Source: Deuterostichococcus epilithicus | Lineage: Eukaryota; Chlorophyta; Trebouxiophyceae; Prasiolales; Stichococcaceae | NCBI GenBank assembly: GCA_033439295.1 | Contig: JAVTLE010000023.1 | Location: 4,252,530 to 4,316,529 of the forward strand | Length of the DNA stretch: 64,000 bases | Reading direction: 5' to 3' | Part shown: one piece after another, positions 43,759-55,900 of the stretch | Layout of the letters: the number at the start of each line of letters is the position of its first letter | Position numbering within the stretch: position 1 is the stretch's first letter | The notes under the pieces: model-generated | What the model was told of the DNA's origin: nothing | Seen by the model: only the letters and a program-made list of their open reading frames with translations | Databases searched by the model: none | Made by a program: the position numbers and the translations under genes

Positions 43759-45917
43759 TCATTGCCGCAGGCGATACACTGTGCGGTACTCTATAGTCCG
43801 GTCCACTAGCCGCATGATGGCGTCCACGTGCAGCACACCGGCCACAGGGCTGCTGAAGGTGTCGCTGCCAGTGCCCCCGTGCGGCTCGCCCCATGCCACA
43901 TGCAGCCGCACCCGCCCGTCAGGCAGGACCTCCGCGTGCCCGGTGTGCTTCCCTGCTCGGGCAGCAGGAGGGTTGAGCCCTGCACCGCCTGCCGCCGACC
44001 CGAAAGCTGCCAACCATCCCTGCACGGGCCAGCTGCAGCACCACCAGGGCTGGCGGCACAGCCTTGCCCAGGGCAGCCGCACCAGCCGTCGACCAGGCTC
44101 GAGCCGGCTCGAGTGACCGAGCTGCACACAGACGAGCGCGTTGCCACTTGATAGTTCCCCGCACGCAAGAAGAGTTCCACACACCTCGTCGGAGGTCCCG
44201 GCGCTTGAACTGCCGCGCCTCACCGCTCAACGGGTACCGCTCCCAGACTTTGAAGAAAGGGACGGCAGAGGTGACTGCCATCTCAAACACCGCCTCATCC
44301 TGCATGACGCAGGCCGCGCATCGCGCCAGCTTCGGATCTCCGGCCGTCTGTGCCGTTCTGGGCATTGCTGCAGGACAGGCGCACACGCCTGCATGTGGCA
44401 TGTGCCGCACACGAGTTGACGCCGGCTGGGCCTGGGGCTGTGCCCGCGGCCGCCGCCGGAGCCTGAGGCTGGCCGCCGTGCGGACGTGCGGGGCGGCCGG
44501 GTGCGCTGGCGGTGCAAGCGAGTACCTGCTTGATGAGGAGGCCGCGCACGAGGCCCACTCCCCGCCGCACGAAGCCATTGAGGCGCACTGCATCCATTGC
44601 CGGCTCCATGGAATCGCTGGCCACCTTGTCCTGTGGCAGCATTCGGACTCCTTGAAGCACGCCTTTGTGTGTGTGCTGCGTCGCCGCCGTAAAGTGACTA
44701 GCCTCCTCATCCTGTGGCGGGGACCACCTCCGAGTGTGTGCGCTGTGCCGGCGGCCTTCCTGGAACAAGCACGCTGCCACACCATGCGCAATACCATGCC
44801 GCAGCCGCACAAACCGGGCTGCAACTGCGACGGCAAACCGTGCCACACCTTGCAGGGGCCGCATTCCCACCAACAAGCCCTCTTTCTCACGAGCTGGGGA
44901 CCGTCGTTGTCATGACTGAACCCACACCCGACCAGATCCATGCATCAGAACTGCTCGTTCGTGCCGCCGCCCTGTGCCAAACACACTGAGCCAATGCCGC
45001 ACCCAGAACCTGGCCGGCAGGCTGGCCACATGTCAGGGTCGGCACCTTGTCCCAGAGGCCGCTGAAGTTCTGTGCGACTGGCGGCGCCGCTTCCGCTTCC
45101 GCCTGCTCCAGCCCGCCCATCGCCTGGAGTAGCGCCCCGCCTGTGGCGGCCGCCTGGCGCCGCCCCCGGCGCACTTGCGGTTGCAGCGGTTCTCGCCAGC
45201 TGGTCTGCCACGCCTGCGCACGAGATGCAGGGCTGTTCTTCCACACAGGGTGGGCCGTCAGAACCAGCTGGGGGGGCCCTTTGTGTCAGCAACTGCAGCA
45301 CAGTCTCTGCAGCACAGGGACCCAACCTATCGGTTTGCAGGTGTTGTTGCAGCTGTTCCCCACCCTGAATCCAAGGAAAGGCTGGCGCCATTCGTTCTGG
45401 GGTTTCTTGTTGTCAGATCGCTGCTGCCTTGGCAGTGGCAGATATCCCCTTCTGCAGGCGCTGCAGGAGAGCAATTGCAGCAAAGCAATGTCACACCCCT
45501 CCCGTTCTGCCCTCGTGTCGATTGCAGTCCTTGCCCATTCTCCGCTGACTCGACGCCAACAAGGCTGCTGCTAGCGGTGTTGGCCATCGCATGACCCACT
45601 GCAAGACATGCCGAAGTGTGGCTCGGCGAGTCACCGTGTTGCCGTGCCAGGCACGAACAGCAGTGCACCTGCCACACCGTCGGCGCCAGCGCCAGCAGCA
45701 GCAGAGCCCCTATGAGCAGCATTGACACCCTGAAGACATCCTCTGCCAGCTCCCGCCCATGCAGCCTGTCCGCTGCGACGGTCGCTATGGTCGCCAGCAC
45801 CAGCTGCAGCGCTAGGGTCTGGCCCTCCGGCAGCCACCGCCGCCGCCGCTCTTGCCGGATCTGCGGCCAGCAGGCGCGGGACGCCTGAGGGTCTGACAGG
45901 TCCGGGCTTCGACTCAT
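43759..45917 (-). CDS. Membrane-anchored lipocalin-like protein, function unknown
   Basis: Five exons: 45917-45669, 45213-45046, 44630-44526, 44299-44185, 43952-43759, giving 276 aa. Residues about 30-80 contain two hydrophobic stretches (ALQLVLATIATVAADRL; FRVSMLLIGALLLLALAPTV), suggesting a membrane anchor or hairpin. An Ala/Gln-rich linker follows. From about 130 there is a lipocalin-like barrel: QNFSGLWDKDKVASDSMEPA, DAVRLNGFVRRGVGLVRGLL, VFEMAVTSAVPFFKVWERYP, FKRRDLRRGKHTGHAEVLPD, and a final VDAIMRLVDRTIEYRTVYR. I recall similar uncharacterised plant and algal proteins with this FSG..W.KD and RRDLRRG pattern. The ligand is unknown. Start chosen as the ATG of the membrane exon. Tandem with the small gene and SnoaL gene on the same strand. 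Confidence 0.75.
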
Positions 45918-46273
45918 AGATGGTTGGCATCACGGCCGACTGTGCTAGTCATGCACCGCTCGCCAACCGAGAATGAGGATACCCAAAACACGTCCACATG
46001 CCCAGGATGCTATGCATGATTGCAGCACAAGCTTTCAGACGGCCCAGACGCGGCTGCTGCTCGTTGACAGGCGGGCGAGTGGCTATCAAAGCTTGAAGCT
46101 GCGCTGCCATGTGAGCAGCCTAGCAACCAGGCACCTGCGACTGCACCCGCCTGAGTCAGCCCTGGTAGACCTGTCTTCAGGCCTGGGGCGTTGGCCGCAA
46201 TAACTCCATCAGCTGCCATTGGTATGAGGATCCCAGGTGTCGGACCGAATGGCTCGGTCAGGGACGCACGCAC
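45918..46273. other. Interval with probable last exon of the small membrane gene
   Basis: 356 bases. The final exon of the gene at 46274-46671 should be here on the minus strand. One option near 46055 reads QQPRLGRLKACAAIMHSILG, but its acceptor (CGAG) is poor. Confidence 0.3.
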
Positions 46274-46671
46274 CTGCTGCTGTGCCGCGGCTGCGCCCGC
46301 GGCCGCCGCTGCCGACAAAAGGTCTGCTTCCCTGGTGCCTGCCGAGTGCGTCCGCATACGCCGCTTGTCTGTACCACGTTCAAGGTTGATGACTGATCAG
46401 CAGCAGGCGGGAGCTCAGCGTATGGTAGTATTGGTGAAGCTATGTCATGCGGATGGCGCTCCTCAGGTCAAATATTGGGCCTGTGACTGTACCATCTTCA
46501 TCAAAGCCGTGCTGAAAGGCCTGAGTCGTCCAACAAATAAAGCAAACGCTGACCTGCACTGACGACCACGGCAGGAGCCGAATGGGCTTGTGGAGCCTCG
46601 TTGCGCATGAGCACCAGTTTGATGCCCGCTATCCCCACGACGGCGCTCATCGCGATGGTGCGCCACGACAT
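46274..46671 (-). CDS. Small single-pass membrane protein, 3' end unresolved
   Basis: Not recognised. Two exons join in phase: 46671-46554 (MSWRTIAMSAVVGIAGIKLV, one hydrophobic segment right after the start, then APQAHSAPAVVV) and 46338-46274 ([20 protein letters not shown]). A GTGCGT donor follows, so at least one more exon is expected to the left. An N-terminal membrane segment with a short polar tail suggests a small organelle or ER membrane subunit, but this is a guess. The start could lie further upstream because the frame is open to 46860. Confidence 0.5.
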
Positions 46672-47376
46672 GGCGACCGAAGCGTCGGTTGAGGCCCTTC
46701 GACTTGCAACGCAAGGACACGAGCGATTTGCAAGCCAGTGAAGCTGAAACCTACGTAGCCTGTTCAGGCGCTGGTGCTGCCACCCAGCAGCGGGTTGAAG
46801 GACAACTACTTGTGATTGCGGCGATTTGAGCATGCTGCACCTCACCAGCAATGCAGGCAAGTTCCCGCCAAACCTGTGAGATTCCCGGCACGCACACTCG
46901 GCCTGTCAGAGGGAAGGTGCTGGGAGAGGTGCGCTAAATGCCTTACGTAGAGCGGACCTTCGTGCAGCCTCGGTCACTCGTCGCTACCCTGAGTTTTCAA
47001 GATTGCGAGCAGAACGGAATACTATCGCGAACTGGTTTGGGTCCAAGTAATGTCACATGCACATATATAGCATCAGATTCCAACACACAGCAGCATGGAT
47101 GCGTGGCATTGGAACGCACGGCACCTCAAAAGGCTTCACTCAATCAACTGAAGATTGCATTTGATGCTGCTACTCTCTCATAAGATGCAGATCCGTGTAC
47201 ATGGTGCTGCCCCTACTGCCATGCAGCACCATGATCAATGATTGCTGCAAGGTCTGTCAGTTTGTATTGGCCTTGCGCACGCATCGCTGCGTGCTCTGGC
47301 AAAAATGCCAACAGTATAACGCATCCCTTCAGCGCCAGTCCTTGCCTTGTACACTCGAGTCGTAACGAGCCTATCC
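46672..47376. other. Intergenic, SnoaL gene 3' to small membrane gene 5'
   Basis: 705 bases without a supportable exon. TATATAG near 47065 is the only promoter-like word and is on the plus strand. Confidence 0.3.
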
Positions 47377-49641
47377 TTAGAAGCCGGTCCACTGGAGTGG
47401 CGCGACCTTGGGCTCTGACTCTGTCAGATGCACCGACTTGGTGATGAGGCCGTTGTCGGAGTCCAGGATATTGAAGCAAAGCCCCGTGAATAGCTGCAAC
47501 CACGGAGAGAAACAGCTCACGTAATTGCTCGACAGACATGCGGCGCGGCGGTGCCACCCTTGCGCTTCATGCACAACGCTCCGCAAGCGCAAATGCATGG
47601 ATGCAGGTGTTGCACTCGTGCCATGAGGCCAGCAGCAGCTGCGATCAGGGCGCATGCATTCAGGTCAAGGCTGTCAAGGAGACAGCAAGCCACTCGGGAA
47701 GGGATGTTGCTAAACTCTCAACAGGGGTCCGTCGCATGTGTGCACCTGAGGCGGGGTGGAGGTATCGAAGGTTCCAGTCTTGCACGCCATGTGGCCGAGG
47801 GACGCCCACGCCAGGAAGCCCGATGAAGCGTCAGCGGCAGCCACTCTGCGCGCCTCATTGGTCGCCTTCCAGTACTGCGCATTCCACCGGCAGAGGCTGT
47901 CATGGTGATAGCATCTTGCTTTGGTTCTGGCCCGCGCTCTGCACGGACTCTCTGCTGAATCTGATCGGCACACTCCTTCCCGATTCGAAGAGCGAAATGC
48001 ACTCTCGTTGAGAGGGCCAGCCCATGACGATCAGTGCTAGGTGCTCAGCGCTGCTGCTGGCCCCGCCACATTCCTCCGTGAAAGCTGCAGGCCTGCATAC
48101 TGGCATCGGGCAGTCCACCATGATCAACTGCATAATGCCTAGCTGGCACACCTGCGCGTGAACCTTGAGGTTGTCCTGCACGCTGGCGCGGCCCACTTTC
48201 ACCGTGCCCAGCGACGGCCGCCACTGCATGCGGGATCACGAGACAACCATGAGTGCGCAGCCTGCGCAAGCGCCCAGACCAGACCGCGAAGTGAATGCGC
48301 TGTTCTCGACTGTGCATGCGGTGGTCAGCATGTCCACAATAAGAGGAGGTTGGCAGTCCAAAGCTGCTACCTCCACGAAATCGTCCGCCAGGACGTCCGG
48401 CACCGCGTCGGGATCGGCCTTGTCATAAAGGTCACAGAAGGCGCGGGCGACGGCGTTGACCCTGGCAGCGGCCTCGCCATCGACGGCGCCGCCGCCCGAC
48501 GGGCGCGCGAACAGCGCAGGGTCGAAGGGCGGCGCCTTGGAGCCATCAGGGGTGTCGTCCGGCTGCTCGTGGAACAAAGAAAGATGTGAGCTGCTTTTTG
48601 TTTGGTGCTTGCGGCATCGATTGACACATTGCTGCACACGTTGCTGCTCTGTGTCGCATATTGCAGAAGGAGGGACCAGAGTTGTGCTCAAGCCTGCCCG
48701 GACACAGGCTTACGGCTGTCAGCCGGACCAAAACCCTCGTGTGCTGTGCATGGAACAGTGTCCTGACGACAGCCAAGCACACCGAAACAAAACAGCAAGC
48801 ATCAGAACGCACCGTGAACTTGGGCTTGCAGCTGTGCACGACCAGCTCTTTGATTGCGGAGCCATCCGCCGCCCAAGTGGCATGCCAGATGGCAAGGACG
48901 TCGCGCTTGTCCGGCTGCTCCTCGGAGGCTGGAGCATCTGGGTCTTTCAGGTCCTGGCGATTTCAGACACGACGAAGGTGAGGAGCCTGCATGGTGGTAT
49001 CTGAATCCCCGATTGACTTCATGGTTGACGAACGCGTCCGAGCAAAGGAAAATGCTTCCGAAGGTCGATCCTGATGTCAATGCGACACACCTGGACTCAG
49101 GCGGCACTGTTTCGTGACTTGAAGCTTTTATGTTGGCGGTGCTACTCAGAGGAGCGTTGCGCGAACCAATAATACTTGGTGCATGCCCAGATCTGGTGCA
49201 TGGCACAGAGAGGGATGCGACCGAGGAACGACGTACCTCGTAGCACACGAGTACGAAACTCGTGTTCTCCTCCTCGTTGTCAGCAGAGGCCAGCAGCTCG
49301 GACGAGCTGGCGAGCCTCCTCCAGCGCTCCTCGAAGCTTTCAAAAGCCTCCGCATCGCGCATGTCCAGCACCTGGGAGTTGCCTGTGCATTAAAAAGCAT
49401 TTATGTGCAGCTATGGAGTGGTTTTGGACACGGCTGCCGAGCTGTCGAGCTGTGCACCTGGTCCATGCTGTGCATGATCAGCTCAGATCACACACATCGT
49501 GCAAGCAACCGGCGCACGCAAGGCGAGAAGCTTGCACAAACCATGGTGCAGGATCGCATCAGGTGCCATCAGTAGTTTGACAGACGCAAGATCGCGCTTC
49601 GTGACCGCGTCGGCCAGCCGCTGAGCTTTTGGAGTCGCCAT
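47377..49641 (-). CDS. Tandem SnoaL/NTF2-like domain protein
   Basis: Seven exons: 49641-49542, 49382-49237, 48953-48813, 48565-48371, 48223-48164, 47874-47746, 47493-47377, giving 295 aa. Two cone-shaped alpha+beta domains of the SnoaL/NTF2 type are suggested. Domain 1 (about 1-130) starts with a helix and loss-of-function-like segment (RLADAVTKRDLASVKLLMAP) and continues VLDMRDAEAFESFEERWRRL, TSFVLVCYE and VLAIWHATWAADGSAIKEL. Domain 2 (about 150-290) repeats the layout: VNAVARAFCDLYDKADPDAV, DVLADDFVEWRPSLGTVKVG, LFTGLCFNILDSDNGLITKS. SnoaL-like folds serve as isomerases, hydrolases or ligand pockets, and nothing here fixes the activity. There is no signal peptide. The assignment is by pattern and needs a profile search. 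The start ATG lies 351 bases after the TPP2 stop. Confidence 0.7.
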
Positions 49642-49992
49642 GCTGTCTTGTCAGTGCTGTTCACGTTGGCAGCGCAGCACAGGGATTTGAACAGAGTCTA
49701 TGCGAGCGTTGCAAGTGCTTGTCTGCTACAGCGGGACCTGCTGAAGACAACTGTGTGTGCTATGCCGGGCGTGCTGGGGACCCGGCCCTGTTCCGTATCT
49801 ATGTGTGTCCCGTGACATCATCCCCCACATCTGTACGACAGGGCTAATCTACATCGGAACAGCAACATTATTCCTTAAAAAATGCCAAGGCGCCAAACAA
49901 TCCTGCCGCTGACGGGCAATGCAGATGATGCGTCGCCACCGGTGCGCCCGCTTTTCGCATCCATGCATGCAGGGGATGGCCCTGCCGCGCAC
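49642..49992. promoter_or_regulatory. TPP2 3' UTR and SnoaL-gene promoter interval
   Basis: 351 bases between two minus-strand genes. No named element visible. Confidence 0.35.
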
Positions 49993-52900
49993 TCAGAACA
50001 GCGGGTAGCTTGGCGGGAAGGCCTTGCGAATGCGCGACCGCTCAGCGCGCGCCCAGTGCGCCCAGCCCAGGCGCTCGAAGAGCGCCGCCCGCTGTCGCAG
50101 GACGTCGGCCTTTGGCGCCTCGTCAGCCGCCGCCGCCTGCGCCGCCAGCATGAAAGGATGTTGATGTTGGCAGAAATCCAAGTTTGGGGGCGCTGGAAGG
50201 AAGCCAGCCTTGTGAGCACTGGCTGTGACGTGTCCAGGGCAATGCCTTGCCAGGCCGAGGCGATCAGGCTGGCGAGTCACACGACCCTCCGCATGCACGA
50301 GGCCGCACAAGACGACCGCCGGCGTGGAGGCGCCTTGCAAACCACGCCTGGACGGTGTTGCAGGGCACGGCCTGAATAACCAGTCAGGAATACCAGGTGC
50401 AATCGAGTCGTACATTGAGAGTCAGCTTGTGCTGGTTATCTGCCCACCTTGTCCAGGGCACGCAGGGCGGATGCCAGGCGGCCGGCCCGCGCCTCCCGCC
50501 GCGCGTGCAGTGCCGCATGGGCCTTCTCGGTCGTGTCCGCCCACTTTCGCAGCTCCCTGCGGCCACATGGAGGTGTGACTTTGGCAACGTGCACATTTGT
50601 TGAGAGAGAGTCGAGAGAGAGTCTCGGGGCGCCTGATGACACGCAGATCAGGGCAAGACAGGGCCATCTTACCCAGCGTACGAGTACTGTCTCTTACTGA
50701 CTTGTGAGATGTTCAGTGCAGCCCCCGCGTCCAGGCGACGACGCAGGGCGTGCAGCTGCAAAGGTCGTGGACAGTGCTTGTTTGCTGCGCCCACCTGAAG
50801 GCCTGCTCCACGGCGCCATCGTCCGCCGCTGCGGACGCTTCCTGCTTCCCGCCCTCTGCCGCCGCCGGCCGCTCGGCGGCCTCCGCCCCGGGCTGCTGGG
50901 CTGCCTCTGCCGCCGGCTGCTCGGCGCCGTCCGCCGCAGGCTGCGCCTCAGCGGCAGGCTCCGCCGCCGCGGCCGCTGCGTTCCTGGCGGAAGCGCCTGC
51001 TTCCTCTGCATCCAGCAGCGCCGACACCTTGGCCGCCAGCGCCGCAGTGAGCGCCGAGCGCTGCTCCTCGAACTCCTTTTTGCGCTTTGCTGCCCCCGGG
51101 CCCTCCTCTGGGCATTTCTGCGCCAGGAATCTGCGCGAGCAACAGGTACAACTTCTGAGAGGAAGAAGTAGACGCTTGGCGCACTCATCTGCCTATCTGA
51201 CGAGGCTGGCTGGAGAGGTTGACAGGCCTGGCCACGTACAAGTCCTGTGTGTGTCGCATTGGCAACCCTGCTGTCACGCTCGGCAACATGCTACCAAGGC
51301 CTGCTACAAAAGGCTGCATGGCGGGGTGCAACTGATGCAGCAAACTGCAGACACCCTCCATGAAGACAGTTGTGTCTCTGCAATGGACGCACTTGGCAAG
51401 AGCGTCGCTGTCGATGGCTGCAACGATAGCGTCGGCTGCCGCCACCACGTTCTGTGGCGAGGCAACACCCGCGCCACCGTCCTGCGCAATGCATTTCGCA
51501 GAATCACGATGGTCTGCTGGCCCCTGGTGGCCTGGAAACTATGCTCCAAGAGTAACCCTCCCAAGGCGCATGCGGCAGGTGCTCATGATGGCAGGGCTTG
51601 GACTGAGCTACAGACACGCTAGCCTCGCAATGGCTTGGTGTGTGTGCCCGGAGGACGTCACTGAATGGACAGGGCACCCAGCACAGAGCACATTGGATCC
51701 GGCAGACAGTGTAGCTCCGCACCTCCGGCTTGGCGGCCGCCAGGCGGGTGAGCCGCTCCTGCAGCAGCGGCAGGTGGCCAGGGTGCTGCTCCAGCAGCTG
51801 CTGCAGGAGCTGCTCGTAGTCGCGCCTGTCGCCCTCCTCGTCCGTCTTCAGGCCCTGTACGCAAGAGCAGGAACCCACGTCAGGCCGTGTAGCAAAAGTG
51901 GTCATTCGTGGTTGCGTCTGTTGCCCTCCTCGGCCATCTCGAGGCCCTGCAGACAATGGCAGGGACCGTGTGAGGCCCTGCAGCAAAAGCAGGGTCTCGT
52001 AACCCCACTCGTCCGCCTCACCCCTGCAGCAGCTCAGGTCCGCGTCAAGTAAATGTCTCAGGCAGGTGTCACGAAGCCCACCGCCCCGACGGCGCACTCC
52101 GAATGCGATGTGTGGAGAGCCCCAGCCTGAACGCGCCCCACCTTGAGCAGTGCCACCTTGGCATCACGCACTGCGTCGTCTAGCCGTGCGGCGACGCCCG
52201 GCTTGGCCTCAGAAGGGTCCGCCTCCTCGTCGCCGCCCTTATCCTTGTCGTGCTCCTCCTTCTTGGCGGGGACCAGGTACCGCAGCGGGATGGACCTGCG
52301 CAGGTCATCGTGGGTGAGCTTTCGACGATCCTGTTTCCGTCATGCAGCCATCTTCGACCCCCTGTCCCCGTGTCGTGCTCCTCTGTCTCGGCGGCCACCA
52401 ACTGGCGCAGCGAAGGGGACCAGCGCAGACAAGAAGGGCTCGAGTTGCGATCGATCTTGACACGTTGGCCTGGGTGGAGATATAGCGGGCTACCAGAGGG
52501 GTATTCTGGCGACGCCATGGTGGCCAAGTTGCACCGGCCCGATGTCGCAGTTGTGTGCTGTTCTGCATGACGCAGTTGCCCGCCCAAGATCCAAAGCTGC
52601 GGGCAGCTGAGCACCGCAGGCGCCTGCGCCTGCGGTGCCAGCCCAGAGCTGCAATGCTGACCTGCTTGTCGAAGGTCCACAGCAGGACTGGGCTTGGCAA
52701 CCCAGACTCAGCGACAGGCTCCAGCCCTACTTCAAAACCCTAAAGACGGCACGCACCCGGGCGCCTTGCCGCTGGCGTCGAAGGCGTTGCCCGGGCTGCC
52801 TCCGGCGGCGGCGCCGGCGCTGGCGCNCGGCTTGGCCAGCGCGACCGCCCCCGTCAGCAGCCGCCCCGCGGTCGCGTCCTTCGGCAGCTTATCCTCTGGG

Positions 52901-55900
52901 ACCGGTCCCACGAAGATGGCGGCACGCTCGCCTGTGCTGCACACTAAAAGCTTTCAATTCGTGGGCTTGTTTCGGAGTACACCGAGTCCTGTGCCCACGC
53001 AGCGGGCAGGGAGCCGTGCACAAGATGCCTGCCACAGGCACATGAGAGGGCGACAAGATGGAGGTTTGGGAAAGGATGCCAGATAAGAGTCGGCAGATAT
53101 GGGTACTGTGCGCCGTCCTAAATCCGTAAGGAATTGAAAGGCAATCAAAAGGGCACGCCTGGCGCTAGACTCTTATCCTTCAGCGGCTTGGAGCCCGTCA
53201 GCGAGTCGCTGTTGGTGGCGTACACGGGCACTGTGATGGCCTCTATCTTCTTCTCCACCTCCTGTGGCACCATAGGAATGTTTTGAGAGGTTACTGAGGC
53301 AATTATTGCCCTTCGTGAAGGCTGAAGCGGGGCAGGAAGCCGGTGGCAGATCCGTTTCTTCACGCTCATGTGGCGCAGGAATGAGACACGGGGCTAAGCA
53401 GCAGAGCATGCCAAGAGACTGCGTGAGGTCATGACTCGTGAAAAGAAATCAAGCAACTGGTGTCATGGCGCGCAGCGTGAGGTCGCTTGCGCTGGCAAGA
53501 ACAAGTCACGGCGTCAGAGCGGGATTGGTTCTTCTGTCAGAGCGGGATTGGTTACAGGTGCTGATGCCGCAACGGTCCAGCAGTAACGAGACCGTGCATG
53601 CACTTGCGCTGGGCAGAAGGACATTTGTCCATATGGCTGACGAATGGTCAGGTGCAAAGCCGAAGCCTCACCAGCGGCTGGTGGCGCAGCTTCTCCAGCA
53701 GCGCCGGGTCGTCGTGGCGCAGAAAGGCTCGCAGCGTGAGGTCGCCCTTCTTGACGTCAATGGCTGCTGGGTAGATGTCTGCGACGCCCAGCAGCTGCTT
53801 GTTTGCGTCGTGCACCATCACGAACTGCGCCTCCAGCACGCCGTCGTACACGTACCTGCAGGGAGAGAGTGCAACTTGAAACCTTCACAGAAACATTGAC
53901 TGTACCGTGGCCGCCAGTCTATGTCAAGATTGAGCGTGGCCAGCCGCCACCGGGCAACATGGCCATATGAAATTCTCTGACCTATTTTCGATTGTGGGAG
54001 ATCTGGCGCTAATACTTGCCATCGTTACAAGATCAGGCCGATGCTGCTGCAGCTGGGTGGGCAGACGCTGCCAGCAAGCGATGTATGCAGGAACCCAGCA
54101 TGCTTCAGAGCTGTGACAGTGCGAAGCAATGCTCGGCCGTCGAGGCTCTTCTACAGCAACGAGCCCAGAAGGGCGCGTGCTGCTCCCGCCCTTTCGCAAA
54201 TACAATGCTTCCCGAGAGACGCAGTAAGGCTCAGACCCTTAAACTCCGCACCCGTTCATCATGGGCAGCCGCGGCGTGATCTTGCCGCCTTCCTGCAGGC
54301 TGAGCTTGTAGGTGAGCGTCAGCCCGTGCGGCGTGCGGCCCCGAGGCAGCGCGTCCCGGGGGCCCTCCAGCGGTGCCAGCTCCGCCGCCGCCGGCCGCAG
54401 TGGGATGAGCAGCGCCTCCAGCTTGGCCTGCGGCGCCAGCTTTTCCGGCCGCAGCGGCGCCCGCAGCTGCAGCTTGACGTTGCCTGCAGGCAAGAGGGCG
54501 AGACGACGAGTCTGTCTCGAGGCAAGGAAAATTTCCAGCGTCGGGCCGGCACCTGCTGAATGTCTGTCGAGAGGGTCCGAGTGCTGAGACACACTTGGTG
54601 CATTAAGGCACCTGCAGTGCCATCAGGGCACTAGGGCAAGGCAGCGCGACCGGGAGCTCGGGTGGCGTGCACTGGCTAAGAGGAGTGCCCGCCTCCTAGC
54701 TTGCGAGCACGAGTCATACCCTTACACTGCGTGCCTGATGCGGCGCAGCGCATGCGGCATGGGCAGCACCTGCGGAGCCGTCTATGAAGGCCGACGCCGG
54801 CTCGGCGGCCACTCCGTGGAACTCAATCTCCTGCTCCAGTTCAGAGTCCCCGCCGCTGCTCCAGAACTGCGCCGTGGTGATCTCCAGGGTGGCGCCCGCC
54901 ACCACCTGGCAGGGAATGATCGTCAATCTAAGGCCAGGTGAAAGCAAAACAAGAAACGGCACATACACATGGTTTGGAGGTTGATGCTTGATGTTGCCTG
55001 CAGAGGCTCAACCCTCGGCACCTTGGTTGCCGGTCGTCAGTGGCGGGTGGGATGACCTTTCCACTGGATTGGCGTTCTCAAGGGCTCTGGAAATGCCCAC
55101 GGCAACATGTGCTGACAGCCGGAGGTTTAGACACAGTCAATAGGCGAACAGGACGGACAAATTACATTTTTCACTGCAATTGCACATGTCGCTGTGCCTT
55201 TCCAAAACCCTTGAGGAGGCGGTTTCAGGTGGGTACTGGTATTCAGCTGTCGTCAAGGCTTCTCCTAGGTCCCAGTGCCAGTGCTGTCCGCGGCACATGG
55301 GCGACTGGTCCGCAAACGTAAAAATGTCGTCAACGTGTGTACAGTGGAGCATGCCAACCAAAGTGATCTGCTGCATCTGTGCAGGGCATTGCCCAGGCAT
55401 GCAGGTGCCCAACACCCTGAGCCAACCTTGAAGGTAGTGGAGTGGCGGCCGTGGCCCGACAGCGCAGCGTGCGCCGTCTTTTCGAGCGTCGTGTGCCGCG
55501 TGTGCGGCAGCATCTGCGTCGCCCGCAGGAAGAACATCTGCGGTGCAGGGAGACACAGCAGTCACGTCCCCACCTGTGTGCAGCGCTGCAAGCTGGTGCC
55601 GAGAAGCAATATCCATGCCATTCACGCCACGAGTCACAGAGGCGGCATCAGCTTCGGACCGGAACCTTGCCGTGCTCAAGAGCACAGACCTTGCGAGGCT
55701 TCATGCATGTGTGAAAGGCACGGAGAAGCTCTCACCCGGGGCGTGGGGTTATCGCCGGCAACGCTGCGCAGCTCGGCCCAGGTGGCGCCCTCCGGCACCG
55801 CAACGAACCTCCGAGTCTCTTTGCCTGCAATTAGGTTAGGGACCGCCTAGATCGAAGCCTTTGAAGCCTACCAAAGGCCTCAGCCAAAAGTGGGAGTGGG

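Noticed and set aside
43919-44941. 340-codon minus-strand open frame
   Set aside because: It reads through three introns of the lipocalin-like gene. Only the central part (FEMAVTSAVPFFKVWERYP) is coding in that frame.
50750-51622. 290-codon plus-strand frame opposite TPP2 exons 26-27
   Set aside because: Antisense shadow of the Ala/Glu-rich insert; the minus strand has the conserved, phased exons.
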